A stretch of 64,000 bases of DNA, taken from positions 207,315 to 271,314 of the forward strand of contig CAWDLZ010000029.1 of the NCBI GenBank assembly GCA_963803265.1. The letters are read 5' to 3'. The position numbers and the translations under genes were made by a program. The stretch is from CAIKMD01 sp963803265. Its GTDB lineage: Bacteria; Pseudomonadota; Alphaproteobacteria; ATCC43930; CGMCC-115725. The notes below the pieces were generated by a model. That model searched no databases, was not told the origin of the DNA, and worked only from the letters and a program-made list of their open reading frames with translations. This document shows positions 45,367-54,779 of this stretch, in pieces. Within the stretch, counting starts at the first letter, position 1; every line of letters starts with the position of its first letter.

Positions 45367-47031
45367 CTAATTTTCGCCTTCCGGCTTTTCCACCAACCAC
45401 ACCGAGGTTTCCGGCTCGAGGCCCGTCCTCGTCCGCGCCAGCGTCTCCTCGCCGTTCCGCTCCCAGTCGCCGGCGGCAGCGCGTGCCGCAAAGCGCTCCC
45501 AGGTCTCGTTCCAAGCCCCCAGCGAATAACCGTGCCAGGGTGGCCGGACGTGGAGCGCCGGCAGGCCGAGCTCTTCCCAGATCTTGCGCGAATTCTCCAT
45601 GAACTCCTTTTTCGGCAAGGCCAGCGGCGGCATATCGCGCTTTTGCGTCGCGTCGATCAGCATCGACGAATCGGTGCGATTGCCGCCGGCGCGACTGCCC
45701 TGCCCGCCTCCGCGATACGGCACGAGTTGCACGTCCTCGATCGGCGTGCTGCGATAGGCCATCGACCAGAACACCGCATCGGCGTTGCTCGGCTCGATGT
45801 CCTCGCTCACGGCGATACAGATCTTGCCGCAATTGGCGAGGTAGGTGGATGCGCCGTGAAGCGCGCGCCAAACCTCGGTCCGAGCCGTGCCGCGCGCCAA
45901 TTGCACGAGGATCACCGGCCTCAGATTGGTCAGCGGCTCGTGCAGGACGACGCGCTTGACGCCTTTGATGCCGAGATGGTCCCGCAAATGCGCGAGAAAC
46001 AGCGGCTCGTAGGCGACGCGCTTGATGAGGCTCGATTCCGACGGCGTCACCTGGCTGATGATGGAACAGAAGACCGGATTTTTCTTATGCGTGATCGCGG
46101 TGACCTGCATCGGCATGTTGAAGCCTTCGAGCGCGAGATAGCCATTGCTCTCGCCGAACGGCGCCTCGGGCTCCAAAATCTCGGGATCGATGATGCCCTC
46201 GATGACGATCTCGGCATCCGCCGGCACATCGAGATCGACGGTGACGCATTTCGCCGTCGCGATTGCCTGGCCCGCCAGCGCGCCCGCCACCGCCATCTCG
46301 TCGACGTCCTGCCCGAGCTTTTGCGGACCGGTGAAGCACACCACCGGCGCCGCGCCGATGACGATCGCGATCGGCATCTTTTTCTTCAGCGCGCGGTATT
46401 TGAGCCAGTGCTGGTAGCCGCCGGCGCCGCCGACCTGCGCCACCATGCGGACCGCCAGCCGGTCCTGCGATTTCAGCGCGGCGCGATACATTCCCATATT
46501 GGGGATGCCGGATTCCGGATCGCGCGTGATGCATAACGTCGCCGTCAGGTAAGGTGCCGCGTCGAATCCGGGCGTCGAGACCGGCACCGGCAGAAGCGAT
46601 AAGCCGCCGCCAGGCTTCGTTAGCGCATCGCCCTTGATTACGACATCTTGGCACGGGACCGCGTTGGCCTGACGGACCGGCGGGATCGGATGGTCGATCG
46701 CGGCGAGCCAGGCCGGACCGATCTCTTCCACTTTCCTGCCCATGCCCTGCGCGTAGATACGGGCCGAGGCCGCGAGCGCGCCCACCACGACCGGCATGTC
46801 GTATTTCTTGCCATGGGAATCGACGACATTGGTGAACAGGAATGCCTTGCGCTCAGCTTCGGAGATGCCGCCAAGAAATTGCCAGCGCACCAGCGGATGC
46901 AACTCGGTATCCTTGTTGATCGGGCGATCGATACACACGAGGAGTCCCTGCGCATCGAGATCGGCGAGATGCTCCTGGAAGTCGAGCCTCGGTTTCGCAG
47001 CGGCGCGGGTTTCAGCGATCTGATCTGGCAT
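45367..47031 (-). CDS. UbiD-family prenyl-FMN-dependent decarboxylase
   Basis: A 554-residue UbiD-type (de)carboxylase. Landmarks are DFQEHLADLDAQGLLVCIDR, the IPNMGMYRAALKSQDRLAVR segment, FGESNGYLALEGFNMPMQVT with a conserved Glu, and the RTDSSMLIDATQKRDMPPL end. UbiD enzymes need prenylated FMN made by UbiX; no ubiX is visible here, so it must be elsewhere. With the VOC dioxygenase next door it probably decarboxylates an aromatic or unsaturated acid. It is longer than UbiD of ubiquinone synthesis (about 490 residues) and lies in a catabolic setting. Confidence 0.9.
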   Translation of the reverse strand: MPDQIAETRAAAKPRLDFQEHLADLDAQGLLVCIDRPINKDTELHPLVRWQFLGGISEAERKAFLFTNVVDSHGKKYDMPVVVGALAASARIYAQGMGRKVEEIGPAWLAAIDHPIPPVRQANAVPCQDVVIKGDALTKPGGGLSLLPVPVSTPGFDAAPYLTATLCITRDPESGIPNMGMYRAALKSQDRLAVRMVAQVGGAGGYQHWLKYRALKKKMPIAIVIGAAPVVCFTGPQKLGQDVDEMAVAGALAGQAIATAKCVTVDLDVPADAEIVIEGIIDPEILEPEAPFGESNGYLALEGFNMPMQVTAITHKKNPVFCSIISQVTPSESSLIKRVAYEPLFLAHLRDHLGIKGVKRVVLHEPLTNLRPVILVQLARGTARTEVWRALHGASTYLANCGKICIAVSEDIEPSNADAVFWSMAYRSTPIEDVQLVPYRGGGQGSRAGGNRTDSSMLIDATQKRDMPPLALPKKEFMENSRKIWEELGLPALHVRPPWHGYSLGAWNETWERFAARAAAGDWERNGEETLARTRTGLEPETSVWLVEKPEGEN

Positions 47032-47148
47032 GGCGTTTCCACCTAATCCGACGAGATGACCGGTAATGTGCCGAGCCTAGCCCAGAATCGACAACTCGGC
47101 TATTCTGGCCGCGGTTTTAGCCCCGATTATCATCAAGGCAGATTCGAG

Positions 47149-47388
47149 ATGAGCGCTCCCATCCCCGCACAGAAATCGCCGTACGGCGTCCCCGTCGAGG
47201 CCGGCAAAGAATATGCTTGGTGCGCCTGCGGCCGCAGCGCGACGCAACCCTTCTGCGACGGCTCGCACAAGGCGGTCGGATTGAGGCCTCTCGTCTTCAA
47301 GGCGCAGAAAACCGAGCAGGTCTGGCTATGCGGCTGCAAGGCCTCGGGCAACAAGCCGTTCTGCGACGGCACGCATAGCAAGATCTGA
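47149..47388 (+). CDS. CDGSH iron-sulfur protein with two cluster motifs
   Basis: A 79-residue protein carrying two CDGSH-type [2Fe-2S] sites: Cys25, Cys27, Cys36, His40 (CACGRSATQPFCDGSH) and Cys61, Cys63, Cys72, His76 (CGCKASGNKPFCDGTH). Tandem-motif mitoNEET-like proteins are redox or cluster-transfer proteins. It is the only plus-strand gene in this stretch, divergent from ubiD (118-bp gap) and convergent with the amidohydrolase. It may serve the oxygenases of the region, which is a guess from position. Confidence 0.9.
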   Translation: MSAPIPAQKSPYGVPVEAGKEYAWCACGRSATQPFCDGSHKAVGLRPLVFKAQKTEQVWLCGCKASGNKPFCDGTHSKI

Positions 47389-47389
47389 C

Positions 47390-47413
47390 GCCGGCCCGCG
47401 CGGCCGGGCCGGC
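47390..47413. terminator. Strong GC hairpin between convergent genes
   Basis: GCCGGCCC (47390-47397) and GGGCCGGC (47406-47413) form a perfect 8-bp stem with an 8-base loop, between the CDGSH gene (ends 47388) and the amidohydrolase gene (ends 47421). There is no T-tract on either strand; it may act bidirectionally or protect 3' ends. Confidence 0.45.
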
Positions 47414-47420
47414 TCGCCGG

Positions 47421-48434
47421 TTACGCCATGCCGAGGTTGAAGAACGCATCGGCGTTGCGCCAGAAGATCTTCTCTTTCTCGTCCGGCGTGATCTTGAGCT
47501 CGTTCACGAGATCGACGTGCTCTTTCGGATCGATCGGCACGGGACCGTAATCGGTGCCGAACATCACGCGGTCCGGGCCGAACACCTCGACCGCCTCGCG
47601 CAGATGCGGGCCCCAGATGCCCATGGTGTTGACGCGGAGATGCTCCGCGAGATACTCGCTCGGCAAGCGCTGGCACTTGATCTTGGCGCGCTCGGGCATG
47701 CCCTCGCTGCCGAGCCGCCAGCCGAAATTGAGCCGGCCCATCACCGGCAGCAGCCCGCCCCCCATATGCGCAACGACGATCTTGAGGCGCGGATAGCGGT
47801 CGAAGAGGCCCGACAGGATCATGCGCGCGAGGGCCATGGCGGTATCGAACGGCCGGCCGACCAGCTCGTCGAGCTTGTATTGGTCCATCTGCTGCTCGTG
47901 TCCGATCGGCACGCGGACCGGGTGCATGAAGAGCGGCACCTGCTTGTCCTGCGCGTATTCCCAGAACGGATAGGATTCCTCGGTATCCGGAAAGCGGCCC
48001 TGCCAGCTTGTGTTGATCATCAGGCCCTTGAATCCCATTGGGCCCATGCACCGCTCGGCCTCGCGGATCATGTCCTTGTCAAGCGGGTTGACGACGCCGA
48101 GACCCCAGGTCGTGCCCTTGCTGCGATCGACGATCGCGGCAACGTCATCGTTGCTGACCTTCACCACATCGAGCGGCGATTTTTTCGTCAAGGCGACGAT
48201 CACTTCGGCGCCGAAGGGGCTGCTCATCAGCCGCCGCCCGATGCCGGCCTTGTGGCTGACCTCCTGCTGGAGGTCGAAATCGGTCAACTCGTAATAGCCG
48301 ACCGAGGGCAGGCCGCGAAAACTCGATGCCATGTTCCGCCCGACCCGGGTGCCGCGCATCGCATCGCCGATGCCCAAAGGATCGGAAGTACTCGGCACGG
48401 AGCAATGCGTGTGAATGTCGACGATCTGAGACAT
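47421..48434 (-). CDS. Amidohydrolase-family protein, ACMSD / resorcylate decarboxylase-like
   Basis: A 337-residue amidohydrolase_2 enzyme. Metal residues are the HxH of VDIHTHCSVP (His8, His10), His in PLFMHPV, His in VVAHMGGG and Asp in MFGTDYGPVP. This is the set of the ACMSD/gamma-resorcylate decarboxylase group, which removes CO2 from aromatic or ring-opened acids without a redox cofactor. Hydrolase activity is also possible. The start at 48434 begins MSQIVDIHTH. It is divergent from the MFS operon. Confidence 0.88.
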   Translation of the reverse strand: MSQIVDIHTHCSVPSTSDPLGIGDAMRGTRVGRNMASSFRGLPSVGYYELTDFDLQQEVSHKAGIGRRLMSSPFGAEVIVALTKKSPLDVVKVSNDDVAAIVDRSKGTTWGLGVVNPLDKDMIREAERCMGPMGFKGLMINTSWQGRFPDTEESYPFWEYAQDKQVPLFMHPVRVPIGHEQQMDQYKLDELVGRPFDTAMALARMILSGLFDRYPRLKIVVAHMGGGLLPVMGRLNFGWRLGSEGMPERAKIKCQRLPSEYLAEHLRVNTMGIWGPHLREAVEVFGPDRVMFGTDYGPVPIDPKEHVDLVNELKITPDEKEKIFWRNADAFFNLGMA

Positions 48435-48604
48435 AGCCCGATCCTCCCGCTGATTTGGACCGAGGATAGCCGGTTCGCGAGGGTGAGGCCAGAGTCGGAG
48501 ATGATGGCATTGAAAATCCCGCGCCGATGAGCGACGCTCTATCCTGAGGAGGTAACGGACGCGCCAGGCATAGGCGCGCCGGACCTGAGCGGGGAGCAAG
48601 CGCC

Positions 48605-49840
48605 ATGTTCAACAATCGCTGGTTGGTTCTGGTTGCGTCCTTTTTCGGGATGATCGTCGGTCCCGGACCGATCCTCGTCTTCGCCCTTGCAGTCTTCCTG
48701 AGGCCAGTCACCCAGGACCTCGGCATCGGCCGGGCGCTGTTGTCCTCGGCCTCGATCGTCGCCACCCTGGTCGGCCTGATCGGCGGGCCGACCGTTGGCT
48801 ACCTCATCGACCGCTACGGCGCGCGGCGGATCATGGTGCCGGGCGTCCTGCTATTCGCCCTCGGGATCTCGGGGAACTCGCTTCTGACCTCGGCGCCGCT
48901 GGTGATCTATTCGTTGTTCGTGTTCGCCAATTTGTTCAGCGCGGGTGCCTCGCCCGTCGCCTTCAGCATCGTGATCGTGCGCTGGTTCGACCATATCCGC
49001 GGTCTGGCGCTCGGCGTCGCCCTCGCCGGCATCGGCATCGGCACGGCGGTCATTCCGCAACTGACCGCCTATTTGATCAACCATTACGGCTGGCGGTCGG
49101 CCTATCTCGGCTTGGCGGCGGCGATTGTCCTCTGTTCATGGATCCCGGTGGTGCTGTTCATTCGCGATCCGCCCGAGTTCCATCCCGCGGCGCGCAGCGC
49201 TTCCATAGCCCACCTGCCCGGGCTGACGGCGTTTGAGGCGTTCAAGACCTGGCGTTGGGGGGCCATGACCTTCGCGTTCTTCCTCGGCGGCGTCGCGATC
49301 AACGGCACCCTCGCGCATGTCGTAGCCCTTCTGCAGGATCGCGGCATTCCGCTGCAAATCGCGGCCTCTTCGCTCGGCACGGCCGGCATCGCGCTCATAT
49401 TCGGCCGGGTCATATCGGGCTGGTGCCTCGACCGGTTCAATGGGCCGATGGTGGCCGCTGCGTGCTTCGCGATCCCGATCGCCGGCATCCTGATGCTGGC
49501 GAGCGGCGCCGGCGGGGCGGTGCCCCTCATCGGCACGGCGCTATGCGGGCTCGGCATCGGCGCCGAGGTCGATCTGATGGCGTTCTTTCTCAGCCGCTAT
49601 CTGGGCATGAAGGCCTATGGCAAGATCTACGGAGTCAGCTTCGCCTGCTTCAACATCGGCAACGGCGTCGGCGCGCTGATCGGCGGGTTGTCGTTCGACA
49701 AGCTCCATACCTATACGCCCGCCTTCTTGTTCTTCGCGGGCGCGCTGGTCGTCGCGTGTGGCCTGCTGCTGGCGCTCGGCACCTATCCCTATCCCGCGCA
49801 GAAACATGCGGAGCCCGAACTGAAACGCGCGGTAGCGTGA
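48605..49840 (+). CDS. MFS transporter (OFA/monocarboxylate-like)
   Basis: A 411-residue major facilitator with 12 predicted spans. The cytoplasmic loop motif between spans 2 and 3 reads GYLIDRYGARRI, and the equivalent in the C-half is GRVISGWCLDRF. The overall pattern resembles oxalate/formate and monocarboxylate carriers. It is first of a plus-strand series (MFS, MFS, CocE, TAXI) and so likely imports an organic acid substrate of the pathway. No dedicated regulator lies upstream. Confidence 0.87.
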   Translation: MFNNRWLVLVASFFGMIVGPGPILVFALAVFLRPVTQDLGIGRALLSSASIVATLVGLIGGPTVGYLIDRYGARRIMVPGVLLFALGISGNSLLTSAPLVIYSLFVFANLFSAGASPVAFSIVIVRWFDHIRGLALGVALAGIGIGTAVIPQLTAYLINHYGWRSAYLGLAAAIVLCSWIPVVLFIRDPPEFHPAARSASIAHLPGLTAFEAFKTWRWGAMTFAFFLGGVAINGTLAHVVALLQDRGIPLQIAASSLGTAGIALIFGRVISGWCLDRFNGPMVAAACFAIPIAGILMLASGAGGAVPLIGTALCGLGIGAEVDLMAFFLSRYLGMKAYGKIYGVSFACFNIGNGVGALIGGLSFDKLHTYTPAFLFFAGALVVACGLLLALGTYPYPAQKHAEPELKRAVA

Positions 49841-49904
49841 TCGCGGCGCGCTTCTCATTTGGTCCACCATAGCCTAGCATCACGCACAAATCGGGGGAGA
49901 GGTC

Positions 49905-51242
49905 ATGGCGGAACAACGGGTCGTACAAGTCTCGCATCTCGTCGACGAGCGCGGGATCAGCGCATTTCACATCAAGCTGCTCGTCTGGTCGCTCTTCATC
50001 GTGTTCATCGACGGCTATGACATCGGCGCCATCGCTTTTGCCGCGCCTCATCTGGTCCAAGAGTGGCACGTCAACCCCTCTGCGCTAGGGCCGGTATTGA
50101 GCGCGAGCCTGATCGGCATTTTGTTCGGCTCGGCGCTATTCGGCTGGATCGGCGACCGCTATGGCCGCAAGACGGCGCTCGTCGGCGCGCTGGTGCTCTT
50201 CGGCGTCTTTACCTGGATCGCGGCCTACGCAACGGATCTCGGCCAAATGTTCTGGCTGCGCTTTCTCGCCGGCATCGGCATCGGCGGCGTCATCCCGAAC
50301 GTCATCGCCCTGAACGCTGAATCCGCCCCGCGCCACCTGCGCGCGACCATGGCGATCATCGCCGTCGGCCTGGTGCCGCTGGGCGGCGCCATTCCCGGCT
50401 TCATCGCGGCGTTGTGGGTTCCGACCCATGGCTGGCAAATCCTGTTTCTCGTTGGCGGCATCGCGCCGATCGTCGTCGCGGTATGCGCCATGTTCGGCCT
50501 GCCCGAATCGATCAAGTACATGGCGCTCCACGAGCACCACCGCAAAGGGATGGAAAAGCTGCTCGCCGAGTTCAGTCCTGGCGTCACGATTCCCGTCGAT
50601 GCGCGCTTCGTGATCGAGGACGAGAAGAACTACGCCGGCTTCTCGCCGGTTTACCTTTTCCGCGACGGGCTGCAGCTGATCACGCCGCTGCTGTGGCTGC
50701 TATTCGCGCTCAATCTGATGGGCTATTTCTTCCTGGCGAGCTGGACGCCGACGCTCCTCGTGACGGCGGCGCATCTGCCGCCTACCGCGGCGGCGCTCAC
50801 CAATTCCGCGCTGCAGGTCGGCGGCTCGGTCGGCGCCTTGAGCTTGTGCAAGTGGATTGACAAGCACCGCTTCGCTGTCATCACGATCCTCTTCGTGATT
50901 GCGGTGCCGGTCGTAGGCTCGCTCGGCTTCATCGGCGTGACCTCGCAGCCGATGCTGTTGATCGCGGCGTTCTTCGCCGGCTTCTGCGTGCTGGGCATCC
51001 AGTCCGGGATCAACGTCGCCGGGGCAATGATCTATCCGACCTCGCTCCGCTCCAACGGCTCGGGATGGGAGCTCGGCATCGGGCGACTCGGCTCGATCAT
51101 CGGGCCGCTCCTCGGCGCGCTCTTCCTCGCTCTCCCGATCCAGCAGCTGTACATGTGGGCCGCGCTGCCGTTCGCGATCGGCGCGGTATTGTGCTTCGCC
51201 ATCAATCGTCTCAACGCCAAACGGATCGTGGCCGCGGAGTAA
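49905..51242 (+). CDS. MFS transporter, aromatic acid:H+ symporter type
   Basis: A 445-residue carrier of the AAHS family (PcaK/BenK/VanK type). The first span contains the diagnostic DGYD (FIVFIDGYDIGAIAFAAPHL) and the loop motif is GWIGDRYGRKTALV. The central loop and a second-half span (LLWLLFALNLMGYFFLASWT) are typical. AAHS members import 4-hydroxybenzoate, protocatechuate, vanillate and similar acids. It follows the first MFS by 64 nt and precedes the CocE gene by 3 nt, supporting an operon for aromatic acid use. Confidence 0.9.
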   Translation: MAEQRVVQVSHLVDERGISAFHIKLLVWSLFIVFIDGYDIGAIAFAAPHLVQEWHVNPSALGPVLSASLIGILFGSALFGWIGDRYGRKTALVGALVLFGVFTWIAAYATDLGQMFWLRFLAGIGIGGVIPNVIALNAESAPRHLRATMAIIAVGLVPLGGAIPGFIAALWVPTHGWQILFLVGGIAPIVVAVCAMFGLPESIKYMALHEHHRKGMEKLLAEFSPGVTIPVDARFVIEDEKNYAGFSPVYLFRDGLQLITPLLWLLFALNLMGYFFLASWTPTLLVTAAHLPPTAAALTNSALQVGGSVGALSLCKWIDKHRFAVITILFVIAVPVVGSLGFIGVTSQPMLLIAAFFAGFCVLGIQSGINVAGAMIYPTSLRSNGSGWELGIGRLGSIIGPLLGALFLALPIQQLYMWAALPFAIGAVLCFAINRLNAKRIVAAE

Positions 51243-51245
51243 GCA

Positions 51246-52874
51246 TTGATCGAGGAAAAGGACGTCCAGGTCCGCGTTCGCGACGGCGCGAAGATTGGCC
51301 TCCGCATCTATCGCCCGGAGGCCAGCGGCCCGTTCCCAGCGTTGTTTGCAGTAAGCCCCTATCGCTACGATAATAACGCGCTGCCCACGACGCCAGTCTT
51401 TTTGTGGCGGGAAACCGGGCCGATCGAGTGGTATGTCGAGCACGGCTACGCCTATGTCCATGCCGATGCGCGCGGCACCGGCTTTTCCGAAGGCGACTAC
51501 CGCTTTCTCGACCGCAAGGAGCAAACGGATCTTTACGATCTAATCGAGTGGATCGGAACGCAGCCTTGGTCGAACGGCAAGGTTGGCGGCATCGGCGAAT
51601 CCTACTATTGCATGAGCCAGTGGTTTATGGGCATCCAGAACCCGCCGCACCTTGCCTGCCTCGGCGCCTATGACGGACTTAACGATCCCTATCGCTTCAT
51701 GGCATATCCCGGCGGGATCGAGGGAAATTTTCTCTCCTATTGGTACAATTCGAGCGTCCGCGTGCCGAATCTTTATCCAACCAATGGCGATCACCCGCGC
51801 GCGCTGCCGCACGATCTCTTTTACGACGTGCAGCTTCACCCCTTCTACGACGATTTCTGGAAGGAGCGCGCCGCCGTCGAGCATCTCCACGAGATCAAGG
51901 TGCCGCTCTACTCGATCGGCGTCTGGGCGAAAATGGACCTGCACTGCGCCGGAAACATCCTCGGCTATCAGCGCGCGAGAGGACCGAAGAAGCTGTTCAT
52001 CTCGGGCACCCCGACGCCCTTCACCGCACAACGCGATTTCTCGACCGTCGAGTTTCACGAAAAATATCTGCTGCCCTTCTATGACCGCTATCTCAAGAAT
52101 GCGAAGACCAGCCACGAAGCGCGAGCGGACGTCGAATACACCGTGCGGAACACCGGCGCGATGAAATCGGCGGCGACTTGGCCGCCTCCGGGCGCGCGCG
52201 CGACCGCGTTTTATCTCGCCCAAGGCCCGAGCAGGAGCGTCACCTCCTTGAACGACGGCACGCTGGCAGGAGCGAAGGGCGCGAGCGGCGGTAAGACCAG
52301 CTATTCCTATCCGCATCCGAGCTGGGCGCTCGGCGTGGTGGCGCTGGGGCCGCAAGGATCCGACCCGGCGCGCGCCGTCCTCACCTTCACCGGTCCGCCG
52401 CTCGATTCCGACATGGAGATCGCGGGCGACGCCAGGCTGGTGCTCTATGCCTCCTCGACGCAGGCCGATATGGATTTCTGTGTGAAGCTGTCGGAGCAGT
52501 TCCAGCAGGGCGCGGAGCTGCGCGCCCAGGGGCTCCAGCCCGATTATTTCATCGTCACCAAGGGTTGGCTCAGGGCTTCGCATATGGACCGCGACGCAGC
52601 GCGCAGCGGCGACGATGCGCCCTATTACACGCATGAGAAAGCGACGCCGCTGACGCCGGGCAAGGTCTATCGGATCGAGATCCCCCTTCAGCCCATCGCC
52701 TACCGCTTTCGCAAGGGCAACCGCATCCGGGTCGAGATCGTCAATGGGGATTCGCCGGTTACCGATGCGCTCTTCTATCATATCTATCGGCCCGACAAGA
52801 TGGGCACTGACACGATCCATCACGATGCCGAGCATCCCTCGCAACTCATCCTTCCGGTTATGGCGGACGATTGA
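51246..52874 (+). CDS. CocE/NonD family hydrolase
   Basis: A 542-residue X-Pro-dipeptidyl-peptidase-like acyl esterase. The N-terminal alpha/beta domain has ARGTGFSEGDYRFLDRKEQT and the nucleophile motif GGIGESYYCMSQW (Ser near residue 119); the C-terminal jelly-roll ends IPLQPIAYRFRKGNRIRVEI. There is no signal peptide. The start is a TTG at 51246 with GGAG six bases upstream, 3 nt after the MFS stop; no ATG fits. Members hydrolyse esters or amides, here possibly releasing the acid that the transporters import. Confidence 0.85.
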   Translation: MIEEKDVQVRVRDGAKIGLRIYRPEASGPFPALFAVSPYRYDNNALPTTPVFLWRETGPIEWYVEHGYAYVHADARGTGFSEGDYRFLDRKEQTDLYDLIEWIGTQPWSNGKVGGIGESYYCMSQWFMGIQNPPHLACLGAYDGLNDPYRFMAYPGGIEGNFLSYWYNSSVRVPNLYPTNGDHPRALPHDLFYDVQLHPFYDDFWKERAAVEHLHEIKVPLYSIGVWAKMDLHCAGNILGYQRARGPKKLFISGTPTPFTAQRDFSTVEFHEKYLLPFYDRYLKNAKTSHEARADVEYTVRNTGAMKSAATWPPPGARATAFYLAQGPSRSVTSLNDGTLAGAKGASGGKTSYSYPHPSWALGVVALGPQGSDPARAVLTFTGPPLDSDMEIAGDARLVLYASSTQADMDFCVKLSEQFQQGAELRAQGLQPDYFIVTKGWLRASHMDRDAARSGDDAPYYTHEKATPLTPGKVYRIEIPLQPIAYRFRKGNRIRVEIVNGDSPVTDALFYHIYRPDKMGTDTIHHDAEHPSQLILPVMADD

Positions 52875-52876
52875 CC

Positions 52877-53840
52877 ATGGAAAAACTTCCCTCGGGAGCG
52901 AATTTTCGCCGCGCGAAAATGCTGTGGGAACTAGGATTGCACATCGCAGGCAATCCATTGACCCGATATGGCGGCAATCGCGACATGTGCATCGTCGTGG
53001 GCAGCGGATCGGCCGAGACCTTCATGCCGTCGCTGCGCATGTCGAGCGGCTCGGCGATCCTCGCCCATGAAGTGGCGCGGGGCGGCATCGAAATGGCTTT
53101 CGTCAACCCATCGGCGATGCTGACCCAGGCCTATCGCGGCGTCGGCCTGTTCACCGCGCCGCTGCAGGTGCGGATCGTCGGCTCCTATCCGAGTTGGGAC
53201 CGTTTCGTCATTGCGATCCGCAAGAAGCTGGGCTTCCGCTCGCTCGCCGACGTGAAGAAGGCGCGTTATCCGCTCCAAATGTCGCTGCGCGAGGACCCGA
53301 CGCATTCGACCTTGGTGCTGATCAATCAGCTCTTGGCGTTTTACGGGATGAGCCTCGCCGAGATTGAATCCTGGGGCGGGAGGATCCACCCCGCCGGTCC
53401 GCCGAACGACAAGCGGCGTATGGCCGGGATGCGCGACGGCACGATCGACGCGGTGTTCGACGAAGGCATCCGCACCTGGGTCGGCGAGGCGCTCAACTGC
53501 GGCCTGGCGCCGATCGAGCTGGAGGCCGACGCCTTCGCCCATCTCGACGCGCTGGGCTGGCGCCGCGTGCCTCCTCCCGACGAGCCATTACCCGCAATTG
53601 ACGCAAGATCACCCTTGCATCGATTTCAGCGGCTGGCCCCTCTATACCAGCGCCGCCCTGCCCGATCAGGTTGCCTACGATGTCTGCGCCGCTTTCGCCG
53701 CGCGCGAGGACGAGATGCCGTGGGAGGAAGGGACCTACACGGGCATCGCGCAGGTCTTCCACGAAACCGACGCGACGCCGATGGACGTGCCGCTCCATCC
53801 CGGTGCCGCACGCTGGTACCGGGAACACGGCGGTGCGTGA
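52877..53840 (+). CDS. TAXI-family solute-binding protein (single-base frameshift)
   Basis: Binding-protein fold of the TAXI TRAP-transporter family, about 320 residues once repaired. Landmarks are MCIVVGSGSAETFMPSLRMS, MAFVNPSAMLTQAYRG, VRIVGSYPSWDRFVIAI and a late DHPCIDFSGWPLYTSAALPD. The frame breaks at 53570-53577; dropping one base joins RRVP to LPTSHYPQLT. No signal peptide is evident, and no TRAP permease follows, so this may be a cytoplasmic enzyme-like relative, as in Pht5-type families. It begins 2 nt after the CocE stop. Confidence 0.75.
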
Positions 53841-54612
53841 GACTTCAAGCTGGGCCGAAAAGCAATAAACGGCATCCCCGTGCTTCCCCCTCCCGGCCGA
53901 TGTCCGTTCTTAGACCCACCGCTTAACGGTCTGATATTAAAAGTAACAATGATGGCTCAGGAGATGGAATTCGGAGTCACGATACGGTGTGACCCGGATA
54001 AAGTTCAGCGATTCTGTTCGGCCATCCCCGGGCGTTCTGGGCCGCACCGATTAGGGACGAATTGGTGCGCATTTCAGCCCGGATGTGCCTTACCCGATGG
54101 GCTTACTCGCAGCCGCCGAGCCCGCTCGTGGAAGATACACTCTCCAATGCCCAGTGTGAGGCGGCTCATGTTTATTCCCGCCCGCACAAAATGGGAGACC
54201 CGAGCGCCGAGCCAAGATTTCCACCGAGCGTCCCGGTAACCTCTGATAACCGGGCCTTATCATTGGTGACGTGGTCCCCGTCGGCGACATGTCCACCGGC
54301 GAAGCAATGACGAAGGTCGCTATCGGCATGGCGTCGCGCGAGAGGTCTGAGCGACAATTGCGCGGGCTTTCACGGTCCAAGAGTTCAACAGGCTCACCGC
54401 AGAAGCCCTGTAACCTACTCCGTAAACTCATAAATTGCGGCTGATCGGGACCCGCGAGCTTCCGCTTCGGGGCTAGAAGCGGTTATCCGTCGCCTTTCGC
54501 GGGATGTCGCGGAAGTGCCGCAGCCGGCCGTTTCATTTGCAGTCACGTGGGCAGAATGTTGCGTCTCGCGCGAAATTTTCCGCATTGGGGACCTCAAATA
54601 AAGTCGATGCAC
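53841..54612. other. Gene-poor segment next to the truncated gpt
   Basis: About 770 bases with no coding frame I can support. Short frames exist (for example 53880-54239 plus and 54415-54612 minus), but their translations are Arg/Ser/Pro-rich and match no family. GC is slightly lower than in the flanking catabolic genes. It ends where gpt homology starts, near 54645, so it may be material brought in by a rearrangement. Confidence 0.45.
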
Positions 54613-54771
54613 CTAACGGCGCTGGCGGCTCGCGCCGCGCGTCACCGCGACGATCCCCCGCCAGGGCCCGAGATCCAAGAGCCGCCAGGCGAGCGCGCGG
54701 GCATGGCGGTGAAGCTCTTCCCAGGTGACGGGAAAGGTCTTGGCGTCGAGGGGAGTGGCGGACGCGGTCAT
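54613..54771 (-). pseudogene. gpt: Truncated xanthine-guanine phosphoribosyltransferase, 5' part only
   Basis: The 52-codon frame begins MTASATPLDAKTFPVTWEEL and continues HRHARALAWRL and WRGIVAVTRG, which is the N-terminus of Gpt/XGPRT up to the first strand of the PRT fold. Where intact enzymes read TRGGLVPAAI, this one changes to ASRQRR and stops. The PRPP-binding loop and all later sequence are missing and do not reappear nearby in any frame. Homology stops near 54645. The original start could also be 54780, overlapping the stop of the lipoprotein gene. Confidence 0.7.
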
Positions 54772-54779
54772 CGCGCCCA

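Noticed and set aside
38197..53840. Assignment to a named pathway such as protocatechuate or phthalate degradation
   Set aside because: Hallmark enzymes (PcaGH, LigAB, Pht2-4, BoxABC) are absent, and single-family matches do not fix substrates.
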